Shown here: one piece after another, positions 16,955 to 23,951 of the stretch
How positions within the stretch are numbered: the stretch's first letter is position 1
Layout of the letters: the number at the start of each line of letters is the position of its first letter
Source: Paenibacillus popilliae ATCC 14706
GTDB lineage: Bacteria; Bacillota; Bacilli; Paenibacillales; Paenibacillaceae
Assembly: GCF_000315235.1 (NCBI RefSeq)
Contig: NZ_BALG01000093.1
Coordinates: 1-36,825 of the forward strand
DNA length: 36,825 nucleotides
Direction: 5' to 3'
Notes under the pieces: generated by a model
Seen by the model: only the letters and a program-made list of their open reading frames with translations
What the model was told of the DNA's origin: nothing
The model's database searches: none
Made by a program: the position numbers and the translations under genes

Positions 16955-17662
16955 ATGGGTAAGACAGAGCCTCTATCCTTGCAGTTGCATCGTATCGGCT
17001 ATGCCTACGGCAACACCCCTATCCTGCAAGAGCTGGATTGGTCCTTGCATTCGGGACAAATCACGGTGCTGCTCGGCCCCAACGGTGCGGGCAAGACGAC
17101 GCTGCTGCATCTTATTGCCGGAATAAATCAGCCGCAGCAAGGAAGCATGACGCTCAATGGCCAGGTTCTCAACGGGCAAGATCAGCCGTACAAGCAGCGC
17201 GTCGGTTATATGATGGAGTTTCCGTTCCACTATCCGTTTTTGACCGTCATCGAAATGATGCGATTAATCGGCCGGCTGCGCAGTGTCTCAAAAGATTTGC
17301 TAGAGGAGCGGATACATCACTGGCTCAGGCCATTTGGGCTGCAATCCTACAGCGGGTATCCGATGGGAACCCTTTCTCAGGGTACGGCCAAAAGAGTGGC
17401 GCTTGCGTCAACGCTGCTTCACGAACCGGATATTCTCCTCCTGGACGAGCCTACCAACGGACTGGATCCGGATCAAGTCATTGCGGTGCGGGATACGTTG
17501 CAGACTTACTGCGCCCAGGGTGCCCTGATTCTGCTATCGACGCATATCATCGGCCTGGCAGAGAAAATCGCGCATCAAGTCGCTATTTTACGGAAGGGTC
17601 GCATCGTATACGCCGGCAAGCCGACGGTGGATCTAGAAAGCTTATATGTATCTCATGGATAA
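16955..17662 (+). CDS. ABC transporter ATPase, LanF-type lantibiotic immunity
   Basis: 235 residues with Walker A (GPNGAGKTTLL), signature LSQGTAKRVALAS, and Walker B with D-loop (ILLLDEPTNGLDP) plus the His switch (LLSTHI). In the Q-loop the usual Gln is replaced by Glu88 (GYMMEFPFHYPFLT). An E-loop in this place is a known hallmark of LanF ATPases of lantibiotic immunity transporters such as NukF. Ribosome binding site AAGGAGGG 8-9 bases before ATG. It follows the frameshifted permease gene and the LuxR-type regulator in one unit. The expected role is to expel the lantibiotic from the membrane. The gene itself is intact, but its permease partner here is broken. Confidence 0.9.
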   Translation: MGKTEPLSLQLHRIGYAYGNTPILQELDWSLHSGQITVLLGPNGAGKTTLLHLIAGINQPQQGSMTLNGQVLNGQDQPYKQRVGYMMEFPFHYPFLTVIEMMRLIGRLRSVSKDLLEERIHHWLRPFGLQSYSGYPMGTLSQGTAKRVALASTLLHEPDILLLDEPTNGLDPDQVIAVRDTLQTYCAQGALILLSTHIIGLAEKIAHQVAILRKGRIVYAGKPTVDLESLYVSHG

Positions 17663-17709
17663 CCCCTGCTGCGGAGGTACATGCCGCCGTTCTCGCAACA
17701 TGTTGTTGC

Positions 17710-17928
17710 ATGGCGGTAATTCTCGTTCTATCGCTTGCCGCGTGCGGCGAGACATAGGAGCCGGCCGGCATCGTCATTAATGGTGCCAATTTATCGCCGA
17801 CATGCCGCAGCGTATCCGATGATGGCCAAGGAGTGCTGCCTTTATTCGAAGCCTACACCGGCTGTGCAAAAAGCGGCCCATGTCCCCTCTGGATCTTGAG
17901 CCGCCCTTTCTATATGACATTCACTTAA
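17710..17928 (+). pseudogene. Lipoprotein gene remnant
   Basis: Just after the ATPase gene, one frame reads as the end of a lipoprotein signal peptide (MAVILVLSLAACGET, lipobox LAAC), then a TAG at about 17755, then 56 more codons without a stop (EPAGIVINGANLSP, VLPLFEAYTG). A ribosome-binding-site-like GGAGG lies near 17676 but its ATG is out of frame. I read this as a broken lipoprotein, perhaps once an immunity lipoprotein. It overlaps the end of the bcp gene on the other strand by four bases. Confidence 0.35.
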
Positions 17929-18404
17929 CCCAGCTCGCGCACAGCCGCAAGCACCTCTTCCGTGTGCCCGTTCACCTTCACTTTGCACCATTCCTTCGCC
18001 AGTTTGCCTTCCTCATCGATCAGGAAGGTCGAACGAATGACGCCGTAATACTCCTTGCCACACATTTTTTTCAACTGCCAGACGCCGAACCGTTCCGCCA
18101 CCTCATGCTCCGTGTCAGCCAGCAGCGGGAACGGCAGGTCATGCTTCGTAATGAACTTCTCATGCGACTTCACATGATCCGGACTAATGCCCAGCACGAC
18201 CGCATTATATTTCTCGAAGTCGCCGTGGCAATCGCGGAAGTCGCAGGCCTCCTGCGTACAGCCCGGTGTCATATCTTTCGGATAGAAATAGAGCACGACC
18301 TTCTTGCCCGCATAATCGCGCAGCGATAGATTGGCGCCCGTCGAGGACGGAAGCGTAAAGTCCGGCACGGTTTGTCCGAGTTGAACTTGATCGGATGGTA
18401 TCAT
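17925..18404 (-). CDS. bcp: Thioredoxin-dependent thiol peroxidase (bacterioferritin comigratory protein)
   Basis: 159 residues. Peroxiredoxin of the BCP/PrxQ class: VPDFTLPSSTG, then VVLYFYPKDMTPGCTQEACDF, where the Thr-Pro-Gly-Cys motif holds the peroxidatic Cys and a second Cys follows five residues later, as in PrxQ enzymes with an intramolecular disulfide. It reduces hydrogen peroxide and organic hydroperoxides with thioredoxin in the cytoplasm. The ATG at 18404 has AAGGAG 9 bases upstream; the TTG nine codons earlier lies before that site, so the later start is used. A nearly identical but truncated copy lies at 21137-21406. Confidence 0.93.
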   Translation of the reverse strand: MIPSDQVQLGQTVPDFTLPSSTGANLSLRDYAGKKVVLYFYPKDMTPGCTQEACDFRDCHGDFEKYNAVVLGISPDHVKSHEKFITKHDLPFPLLADTEHEVAERFGVWQLKKMCGKEYYGVIRSTFLIDEEGKLAKEWCKVKVNGHTEEVLAAVRELG

Positions 18405-18525
18405 TTGCAGCAGCTCCTTCCCGGCAGCCAAGACTGCCGTTGCATGATGCCTCTAGCTTACCATCGAACGCTCCCTTTTTCAAAAAATAACCAATCGCGA
18501 CAGCGCCGGCCCCGTCTCCTGCCCA

Positions 18526-18720
18526 TTAAAAGTAAATCGAATCAGCGGCCCGCTCCAGCGGCTTGGGAATGACCTTCGCAACTTCCCGCTTGAATATTGC
18601 TGTATTTATCCAGTCAATGAATTGCTCCGCGCCAAATATTCGTATAGCCTTGGAATACATGCTGCCTTTTCGCTATAAAGACTATGAACCGGTATCATCG
18701 AACCTATGAAAAATACCAAT
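18526..18720 (-). pseudogene. Degenerate copy of the small IYF-ending protein gene
   Basis: The minus strand encodes a C-terminal part (GAEQFIDWINTAIFKREV, then AKVIPK and DSIYF) closely matching the better-preserved copy at 22632-22937. Upstream, the matching piece (RQHVFQGYTNI) is in another frame, with a shift at the run of T near 18633, and no start is left. It lies between bcp and the small exported protein gene, the same order as in the second copy. Confidence 0.6.
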
Positions 18721-18726
18721 ATTTCC

Positions 18727-18757
18727 TTGACAATAGCCAATGATATGTTATTATTTT
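18727..18757 (+). promoter_or_regulatory. Candidate promoter of the small exported protein gene
   Basis: TTGACA at 18727-18732 followed after 17-19 bases by AT-rich -10 candidates (ATTATT or TATTTT). The TTGACA and spacer are conserved in the second copy near 21602, where neighbouring bases have changed, which supports function. Confidence 0.45.
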
Positions 18758-18778
18758 ACATAAAAAGGAGATGGTTTT

Positions 18779-19168
18779 TTGAAAAAGCGAATTTGCATGC
18801 TCATGGTTGCTCTTATTCTCGCATTAACTACCGGTCAATTTGTACAGTCACAAAAAGCATCGGCTTCTATTCTTTTTCTGGTAGACTATGCTCTTTACGG
18901 GCAGGCTTTAGAAAAAGGTGAATCTGTCCCTAATAATCATAGCGAGGAAACAGAGAAAAGAAGCTTACCAACCAAAGGACAGAAGCTAAGTTCAAAAGAT
19001 TTAGTTAGAAACGGAAAAGTAGTTCAACGCAGATATTACGATGGAGATGGTAATGCCGACGTTGACATTGACTACGACCATTCTGATGGTGACAATTGTC
19101 ACACATTCCCTCATCGTCACAAATGGACTTGGAAAAATGGAGAATCATCTAGAGGACCGGCATATTGA
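18779..19168 (+). CDS. Small exported protein, Asp/His-rich C-terminus
   Basis: 129 residues from a TTG start with AAAGGAG 8 bases upstream. Signal peptide: KKR, then MLMVALILALTTG, with likely cleavage after KASAS. The mature part is basic, then ends in an acidic and His-rich tail (DGDGNADVDIDYDHSDGD, then NCHTFPHRHKW) that could bind metal. Not recognised as a known family. Its own promoter and a terminator flank it, so it is a single-gene unit. A second copy at 21658 is frameshifted just before the Cys/His tail. The function is unknown; export and a duplicated, strain-variable setting hint at an interaction or stress role, but this is only an inference. Confidence 0.7.
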   Translation: MKKRICMLMVALILALTTGQFVQSQKASASILFLVDYALYGQALEKGESVPNNHSEETEKRSLPTKGQKLSSKDLVRNGKVVQRRYYDGDGNADVDIDYDHSDGDNCHTFPHRHKWTWKNGESSRGPAY

Positions 19169-19221
19169 AACCACCCAACGAAGCCCTTTTTCTAAATATA
19201 CATAAGGTCACACCTTCAAAA

Positions 19222-19256
19222 AAACTGAGTGTAAAAATGACTTAACTCAGCTTTTT
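19222..19256 (+). terminator. Terminator of the small exported protein gene (copy A)
   Basis: CTGAGT pairs with ACTCAG across a 14-base loop, followed by CTTTTT. The same structure, with a longer stem, follows copy B at 22097-22136. Confidence 0.75.
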
Positions 19257-19409
19257 CCCCATAATAACCCCTTGTTTCCAGCATTAACAGGTGTGGCGAA
19301 GAAGTCGAAAAAATCGGGTTCTTTCTCTTAAGCCCCGAAATTGGATTTGAGTCTAGGTTACTAAACGTAGTAAGCTATATAGATGCAGAACCAATGGAGG
19401 GGATTTTTC

Positions 19410-19664
19410 ATACAACGGAGACGGTTTACGATGGAGTTCAAACAGCAAGTGATTCAAGAAGCCAAAGAAGTCGGCAATGCTGCGCAAGTGGCGCGCCGCC
19501 ATAACTTAAATGCGAAGATGCTGTACCGGATGCTCGATGAGATGGACATGCTTCAGCCGCAGCGGCGCAAACGCATCCAACATCCGCGCAGGCTAGCCAA
19601 TAACCGCGAGATGATTGACTTCCACATGGGTCTCTCCGGTGAAGGCAAGCACGCGGCGGGATGA
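19410..19664 (+). pseudogene. IS3-family transposase OrfA, start lost and 3-prime end deleted
   Basis: Encodes the HTH transposase start QRRRFTMEFKQQVIQEAK followed by VGNAAQVARRHNLNAKMLY, a typical IS3-family OrfA. A ribosome binding site (GGAGGGG) lies 7 bases before an ATA at 19410 where ATG is expected, so the start codon seems mutated. The leucine zipper part is short, and the frame runs into unrelated sequence at the internal deletion near 19640. Confidence 0.7.
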
Positions 19665-19691
19665 ATTCAGCGCACCTTGTGGCAGCGCTAG

Positions 19692-20042
19692 ATGTTTATG
19701 ACGAAGCAGCGCCCGGTCATTCGCACGATAACGGGCCGCAGTTTATTTCACATGTCTTTGAAGAAGCGTGTACAGCGAGCGTATGACGTGACACATGAAC
19801 GAATTCCGCCGAAGACGCCCAATAAGAATTCGCACATCGAATCGTTTCACAGCCTACTGGAAGCAGAATGCTTGCAACGATATGCCTTCAGCAGCTACCA
19901 GGAAGCGTATGAGATCGTGACGAACTACATTCGCTTTTACAACGAGCGGCGCATGCACGGAAGCCTGTATGATCTGGCTCCAAAGCAGTTCTGTCAGGCA
20001 GTGGCCATGCAACAAGTGAAGGCCAAGATCGTGAAAGTGTAA
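19692..20042 (+). pseudogene. IS3-family transposase OrfB, C-terminal fragment
   Basis: The end of the integrase (rve) core is clear: PPKTPNKNSHIESFHSLLE, with the catalytic Glu, then FYNERRMHGSLYDLAP. Just before this, the DNGPQFISHVFEEAC element that holds the second catalytic Asp is in a different frame, so there is at least one frameshift as well as the upstream deletion. Not active. Confidence 0.75.
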
Positions 20043-20254
20043 GAAAAATGATGAAATGCTAAGCCAATGCTAGTTTAAGTGACCGAAACTCAAAAATTCG
20101 GGTGTTTAGCCGATTGCCGAACCCCACTACCCACTGCACGTCCATAGCTTCGCGTGTTATTCGAGATCCATGTCTCAACCAGCTTCATCATGGTTCATAC
20201 GAATCTATTTTTCAGACTCTCCTCAAATGAAAATGTTGTTTTTTTGAACAGGCT

Positions 20255-20500
20255 CTAAAAAATTACTTCTATTGTAATCTTGTTGTTTTTTAACAGTTCC
20301 TTAATCGTGTGCCCATCAATTTCAAGTTCTAATAACTTAAGATTATCATTATAATACTTACTTAAAGTAGCATTTCGATTGACTAAACACCAGCCTTCTT
20401 GATGATATACTAAGGCATAGAGAGTCCCATTATACGTAAATTCTATCTCTCTATTCATAGAAAGAGCTTCTAAAAATTCAGAATAAGAATCTTGAGACAT
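20255..20500 (-). CDS. Small protein of unknown function, 81 residues
   Basis: ATG at 20500 has an excellent ribosome binding site (AAGGAGGAGATGTC before ATG). The product is acidic, cytoplasmic, with a beta-hairpin-like start (REIEFTYNGTLYALVYHQE) and a helical and beta end (GHTIKELLKNNKITIEVIF). The overall look (small, acidic, EFLEAL and Y-x-L-V-Y patterns) recalls immunity-type or antitoxin-type proteins, but I cannot assign a family. AT-rich, in a transferred-looking region. A deletion scar at 22470-22543 retains both ends of this gene, without the middle. Confidence 0.65.
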   Translation of the reverse strand: MSQDSYSEFLEALSMNREIEFTYNGTLYALVYHQEGWCLVNRNATLSKYYNDNLKLLELEIDGHTIKELLKNNKITIEVIF

Positions 20501-20911
20501 GACATCTCCTCCTTGTATCATGAATTTTGGCAAAATCATTTTATTCTTTTTCCGGTTGAAGTCAAGCCCAAACCTATTGGGTAACGAGTGTCATCAGAAA
20601 TGAGCTACGATTCCCTCATTCTATCTCCTTTTTCACCCAAATGGAAAAGCGAGTTCTCAATTCACCATGGTTGTAGTATAAGGTTTTTTGTATGAACATT
20701 TAGTCGCTTCATACTATAGCCACTGTGGGCGAACCCTGTCCCATCGTTCAGCTATAGATTTCTCAGAAGAACCTAACAATAGAAGTGACAAGCTTTCCTC
20801 AAAAGCTCACTCCCCTTGTAAACACATTATAGCACACAAAAATTGTAAATTATATGTCTTTCTTTTTCATATTTAAACGATACAAACCTGTTGACTCATC
20901 ATAGATGTTCC
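20501..20911. other. Intergenic region, 411 bases
   Basis: No gene seen. On the minus strand there is TATAAT near 20835, then GGGGAG and a TTG-started nine-codon frame near 20800, ending in TAG, but no gene follows; this could be the orphan leader region of something lost. A hairpin GTATGAA/TTCATAC lies near 20690-20714. AT-rich. Confidence 0.35.
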
Positions 20912-21035
20912 TTTTTTACCGCCTACACGCTTTGGAAAAAAGCGCCCTTCCTGCTCCTCCTTGCGTGGATCATCATCGGGCAACTATTTTGGATCCCGCC
21001 ACATACAGACCTGTGGCTCTGGCTCATGCTGATGC
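20912..21035 (+). repeat. Fragment of the lantibiotic-type permease gene (copy B)
   Basis: About 120 bases match 16517-16642 of the permease gene at roughly 88 percent by eye (same codons for AYTLWKKAPFLLL and IIIGQLFW, and for LWLWLMLML). No start or end of the gene is present. Followed by about 100 bases of unmatched sequence and then the truncated bcp copy. Confidence 0.75.
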
Positions 21036-21136
21036 TTCCTTCAAAGACGCTGTTCCCTTTCGCTTATGCGTCTTCGCTCTGGAGCTGCTTTCCTTCTATG
21101 CTGCCACTGACAGTCCCATGGTCATCCCGATCGGCG

Positions 21137-21406
21137 CAGGTCATGCTTCGTAATGAACTTCTCATGCGACTTCACATGATCCGGACTAATGCCCAGCACG
21201 ACCGCATTATATTTCTCGAAGTCGCCGTAGCAATCGCGGAAGTCGCAGGCCTCCTGCGTACAGCCCGGTGTCATATCTTTCGGATAGAAATAGAGCACGA
21301 CCTTCTTGCCCGCATAATCGCGCAGCGATAGATTGGCGCCCGTCGAGGACGGAAGCGTAAAGTCCGGCACGGTTTGTCCGAGTTGAACTTGATCGGATGG
21401 TATCAT
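21137..21406 (-). pseudogene. Truncated copy of bcp (copy B)
   Basis: Nearly identical to the bcp gene at 17925-18404 from its start through KSHEKFITKHDL, then cut off; the frame ends within unrelated sequence by 21122. It keeps start, ribosome binding site and the TPGCT active site, but lacks the last 65 or so residues, so should not fold. In the 350 bases shared I see only about two to four differences, far fewer than in the flanking repeats. Confidence 0.85.
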
Positions 21407-21657
21407 TTGCAGCAGCTCCTTCCCGGCAGCCAAGACTGCCGTTGCATGATGCCTCTAGCTTACCATCGAACGCTCCTTTTTTCAAAAAACAACCAATCGC
21501 GAGCGCGCCAAATCCATTCGCATATCCCTGGAATACATGCTGCCCCTTCTCTACAAAGACTATGAAACCGATCGTCGGACCTATGTAAAATACCAAAATT
21601 TTCTTGACAACAGCCAACGATATGTTATTATTTTACATAAAAAAGGAGCTGTTGTTT

Positions 21658-22071
21658 TTGAAAAAGCGAATTTGTATGCTCATGGTTGCTCTTATTCTCG
21701 CACTACCTATCAGTCAACTTGTACAACTACAAAAAGCATCAGCTTCTTTTCTATTTCCGGTAGACTATGCTCTTTACTGGCAGGCTTTAGACAAAGGTGA
21801 ATCTGCCCCTAATCATCATAGCCAGGAAATAGAGAAAAGAAGCTTACCAACCAAAAGACAGAAGCTAAGTTTAAAAGATTTAGTCAGACACGGAAAAGTA
21901 GTTCAACGCAGATATTACGATGAAGATGGGAATGACAACATTGACTATGACCTTCTGATGCTGGCAAATGTCACACATTCCCTCATCGAAACAAATAGAC
22001 TTGGAAAAATGGAGAATCATCTAAAGGACTGGCATATTATACCCCCCCGACGAAGAAGCCCTTTTCTCTAA
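21658..22071 (+). pseudogene. Frameshifted copy of the small exported protein gene (copy B)
   Basis: TTG start with AAGGAG 8 bases upstream, signal peptide MLMVALILALPISQ and a first 100 residues closely like copy A at 18779. At about 21950 copy A has GACCATTCTG while this copy has GACCTTCTG, one base less; from there the frame changes and the conserved His/Cys tail is lost in favour of an unrelated 37-residue end. Probably broken, though a changed exported protein could still be made. Confidence 0.75.
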
Positions 22072-22096
22072 AATATCCGTAAGGTCACACCTCCAA

Positions 22097-22136
22097 AAAA
22101 GCTGAGTGTAAAAATCACTTAAACTCAGCTTTTTTT
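22097..22136 (+). terminator. Terminator of copy B of the small exported protein gene
   Basis: A perfect eight-pair stem AGCTGAGT/ACTCAGCT with flanking A and T runs, ending in seven T. Better formed than its sister at 19222-19256. Confidence 0.8.
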
Positions 22137-22246
22137 GTACGAAAATGACTCCTTGCACGAAGTAGCAGGATGTGGTTCTTTACACTGAAGTAGAAGGGTT
22201 CTGTAAAATAGCGCAAAAAGACACCCCCTACAAATTTTTAATCAAT

Positions 22247-22342
22247 CTATGGTATATCGGGTTCTTCGATCAGTCCACATTCTCGCTCCAATAGCCAGTC
22301 ATGAAGGTTTAGCAATTCCCTGGTCGTTGTTCCAAATGTAGC
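22247..22342 (-). pseudogene. IS110-family transposase fragment
   Basis: On the minus strand about 31 codons read ATFGTTTRELLNLHDWLLE followed by RECGLIEEPDIP and a stop. The TFGTTTREL-x-x-L-x-DWL pattern is typical of the N-terminal DEDD domain of IS110-family transposases. No more of the element is recognised. The surrounding 22137-22470 has no gene. Confidence 0.55.
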
Positions 22343-22469
22343 TCATCAAAAAAATACGGCCTTAGAACTGCTATCTTTATTTGCGCAGAAGAAGCTCAAA
22401 TTGGCAGCCTTCATTTTCATTCAGTCGTGGCGGCCGATAGGCCATGGGGGTTTTCTGTATAATAACCTC

Positions 22470-22543
22470 AATGTTTTTTTGAACAGGCTCTAAATAATTA
22501 CTTCTATAATAATGAATTTTGGCAAAATCATTTTATTCTTTTT
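22470..22543. repeat. Deletion scar of a second copy of the 81-residue protein gene
   Basis: The left part (TTTTTTGAACAGGCTCTAAA, then AATTACTTCTAT) matches 20241-20272 and the right part (ATGAATTTTGGC, CATTTTATTCTTTTTC) matches 20519-20552. In the first copy the 81-residue gene lies between them; here the middle of about 245 bases is missing, leaving a 14-codon frame with its first and last residues. The outer sequence AGAGCCTGTTCAAAAAA resembles IS termini. Confidence 0.7.
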
Positions 22544-22545
22544 CC

Positions 22546-22590
22546 TCATCGGGCAGCTATTTAGGCTCCGTCACATGCAGACATGCGGCA
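22546..22590 (+). repeat. Third fragment of the permease gene (copy C)
   Basis: About 40 bases (CATCGGGCAGCTATTT, then CCGTCACA and GCAGAC) match 16587-16618 of the permease gene. It directly follows the deletion scar and precedes the IYF-ending gene, so copy C keeps part of the block order. Confidence 0.6.
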
Positions 22591-22631
22591 CGGAACAATC
22601 CCGACACCGCCAGCATACTTCCTTCCATCGG

Positions 22632-22937
22632 TTAAAAGTAAATCGTGTCAGCGGGCGGCTCTTCCAACTTCGGAATGACCTTCGCGACTTCCCGTTTGAA
22701 CCTTACCACATTCAGCCAATCTATGAATTGCTCCGCACCAAATACGTTCACATATCCGCTAAATACCACTTGGCCGTGCTCAATGATTTCGTGGTACTCC
22801 CGGAACGGATGATTGCCCTCCAACTTCAGCAAAAAATCATCGAATTCGCATTGTAGGGCGCAGATATTAGCCCCGATTTCCTCCGAGCATTCGATATAAG
22901 TGAATTGGTCATGATAGACAATAATTTCGATAATAAT
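22632..22937 (-). CDS. Small protein of unknown function (IYF-ending family), best copy
   Basis: About 101 residues: IIIEIIVYHDQFTYIE, CSEEIGANICALQCEF, HGQVVFSGYVNVFGAEQF, IDWLNVVRFKREV, and the end DTIYF. No signal peptide; alpha/beta look. The reading frame lacks a normal start: it opens at ATT ATT ATC at 22937, while an ATG at 22942 with a GGGGTG ribosome binding site is in another frame. The sequence ATGCCATTATT looks like ATGGCCATTATT with one G lost, which would have given Met-Ala-Ile-Ile-Ile. So this copy too is probably broken at codon two, unless ATT serves as start. Two worse copies lie at 18526-18720 and about 21500-21617. Family not recognised. Confidence 0.5.
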   Translation of the reverse strand: MIIEIIVYHDQFTYIECSEEIGANICALQCEFDDFLLKLEGNHPFREYHEIIEHGQVVFSGYVNVFGAEQFIDWLNVVRFKREVAKVIPKLEEPPADTIYF

Positions 22938-23080
22938 GGCATTTCACCCCTTCCGCCTGTTCTGTTCTACTCAAGAAACATCATCTCAGACAACATTCAA
23001 GCCCTAGGATAGTGGCAGCGGATGTTGCCGAACAAAATGAACCAAAAAAATGAACAGTCCAATGTAGTACAGTTCTCAAA

Positions 23081-23123
23081 GGCGCTAGCCCCCACCTTGG
23101 CAAAGGTGAGAGCTAGTCACGCC
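23081..23123 (-). terminator. Hairpin after the ABC-2 exporter operon
   Basis: A 43-base nested hairpin (GGCG/CGCC outside, CTAGC/GCTAG, CACCTT/AAGGTG inside) begins 40 bases after the last permease gene. On the minus strand it is followed by only three T, so termination strength is uncertain. Confidence 0.5.
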
Positions 23124-23162
23124 TATTCAGTTCCGAGAAAATTTCGTATATCTTATCGCAAG

Positions 23163-23948
23163 CTACGAGCCCGCCCCGCGGTACCGCTTGACGCCGACAT
23201 TCCACAGCGTCAAGCCGAGCGCGAAGAAGGCGATGCCCATCAGCGGCGTCAGCAAAGCGATCTGCTGCATGCCCTTCCCATCCACGAAATAAGAGGCCGG
23301 GACGATGCCGACGAAGGCGAACGGCAGCACCCAGGTCAACAGCACCTGGAGGAAACGGTTGTAGATCGTGAGCGGATAGCGCCCATAGCTCTGCATGTTG
23401 AAGACAAGCGGCAGGATGCCGGTCGGGGCATCCGTATAGAACGAGAGCGACGTCAGTGCCGCATAGACGCCGAAGTAGACCATGACAGATCCGGCCAGCA
23501 TGACAAGCAGCATGAGCAGTTCGATCAGGCCGAAGCCGAGTCCGAGCCGGGCCCAGCAGATGCCCATCATGACGGCACCGACGAAGGAACCGATCAGCGC
23601 GGGCGGATCGACATTTTCCAGCACAATCTGGAACAGATTATGGGCCGGCCGGGTCAGAATGCGGTCCATCTCGCCTTTGACAATATAGCGCTCGCTGAAA
23701 TTCCACAGATTGAAAAAGCAGCTAAACACACCGTACGGAATCATGAAGTAGCCATAGACGAAGATCATCTCGTCCCGCGTCCAGCCCGCCAGCGTCGGCG
23801 TATGCATGAAAATGACGAAGATGAAGATAAGGTTCGTCACCTGGAAGAGCAGGTCCGACAGCACTTCGATCCAGAAGTCCACACGGTACGTTAGACGGGT
23901 TTTTAAGTAATTTTTCAAATAGCCTCCTACGAGACCAGAATAATACAT
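23163..23948 (-). CDS. ABC-2 type exporter permease, second subunit
   Basis: 261 residues with six predicted membrane helices (for example FQVTNLIFIFVIFM, YFMIPYGVFSCFF, ELLMLLVMLAGSVMVYFG, LLTWVLPFAFVGIVP, LLTPLMGIAFFALGLTL). It resembles the DUF990/ABC2_membrane_6 group, which comes as pairs of permeases with one ATPase. The short conserved loop YIVKGEMDRILTRP matches the matching loop (EIRDGSVAIQFIRPY) of the first permease. ATG follows GGAGGG at 6 bases, just after the stop of the first permease gene. The substrate is unknown. Confidence 0.88.
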   Translation of the reverse strand: MYYSGLVGGYLKNYLKTRLTYRVDFWIEVLSDLLFQVTNLIFIFVIFMHTPTLAGWTRDEMIFVYGYFMIPYGVFSCFFNLWNFSERYIVKGEMDRILTRPAHNLFQIVLENVDPPALIGSFVGAVMMGICWARLGLGFGLIELLMLLVMLAGSVMVYFGVYAALTSLSFYTDAPTGILPLVFNMQSYGRYPLTIYNRFLQVLLTWVLPFAFVGIVPASYFVDGKGMQQIALLTPLMGIAFFALGLTLWNVGVKRYRGAGS

Positions 23949-23951
23949 GCC

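Larger units (their letters stand above)
19336..20103 (+). mobile_element. IS3-family insertion sequence, defective
   Basis: About 770 bases bounded by imperfect inverted repeats of about 30 bases: the left end at 19336-19368 reads CCCGAAATT, TTTGAGT, GGTTACTAAAC; the inverse complement of the right end at 20074-20103 reads CCCGAATTTT, TGAGTTT, GGTCACTTAAAC. Matching needs a three-base gap. Inside are the start of orfA and the last part of orfB, with most of the integrase core deleted. Intact IS3 elements are 1.2-1.5 kb, so about 500 bases are gone. It lies between copies A and B of the duplicated block. Confidence 0.7.
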
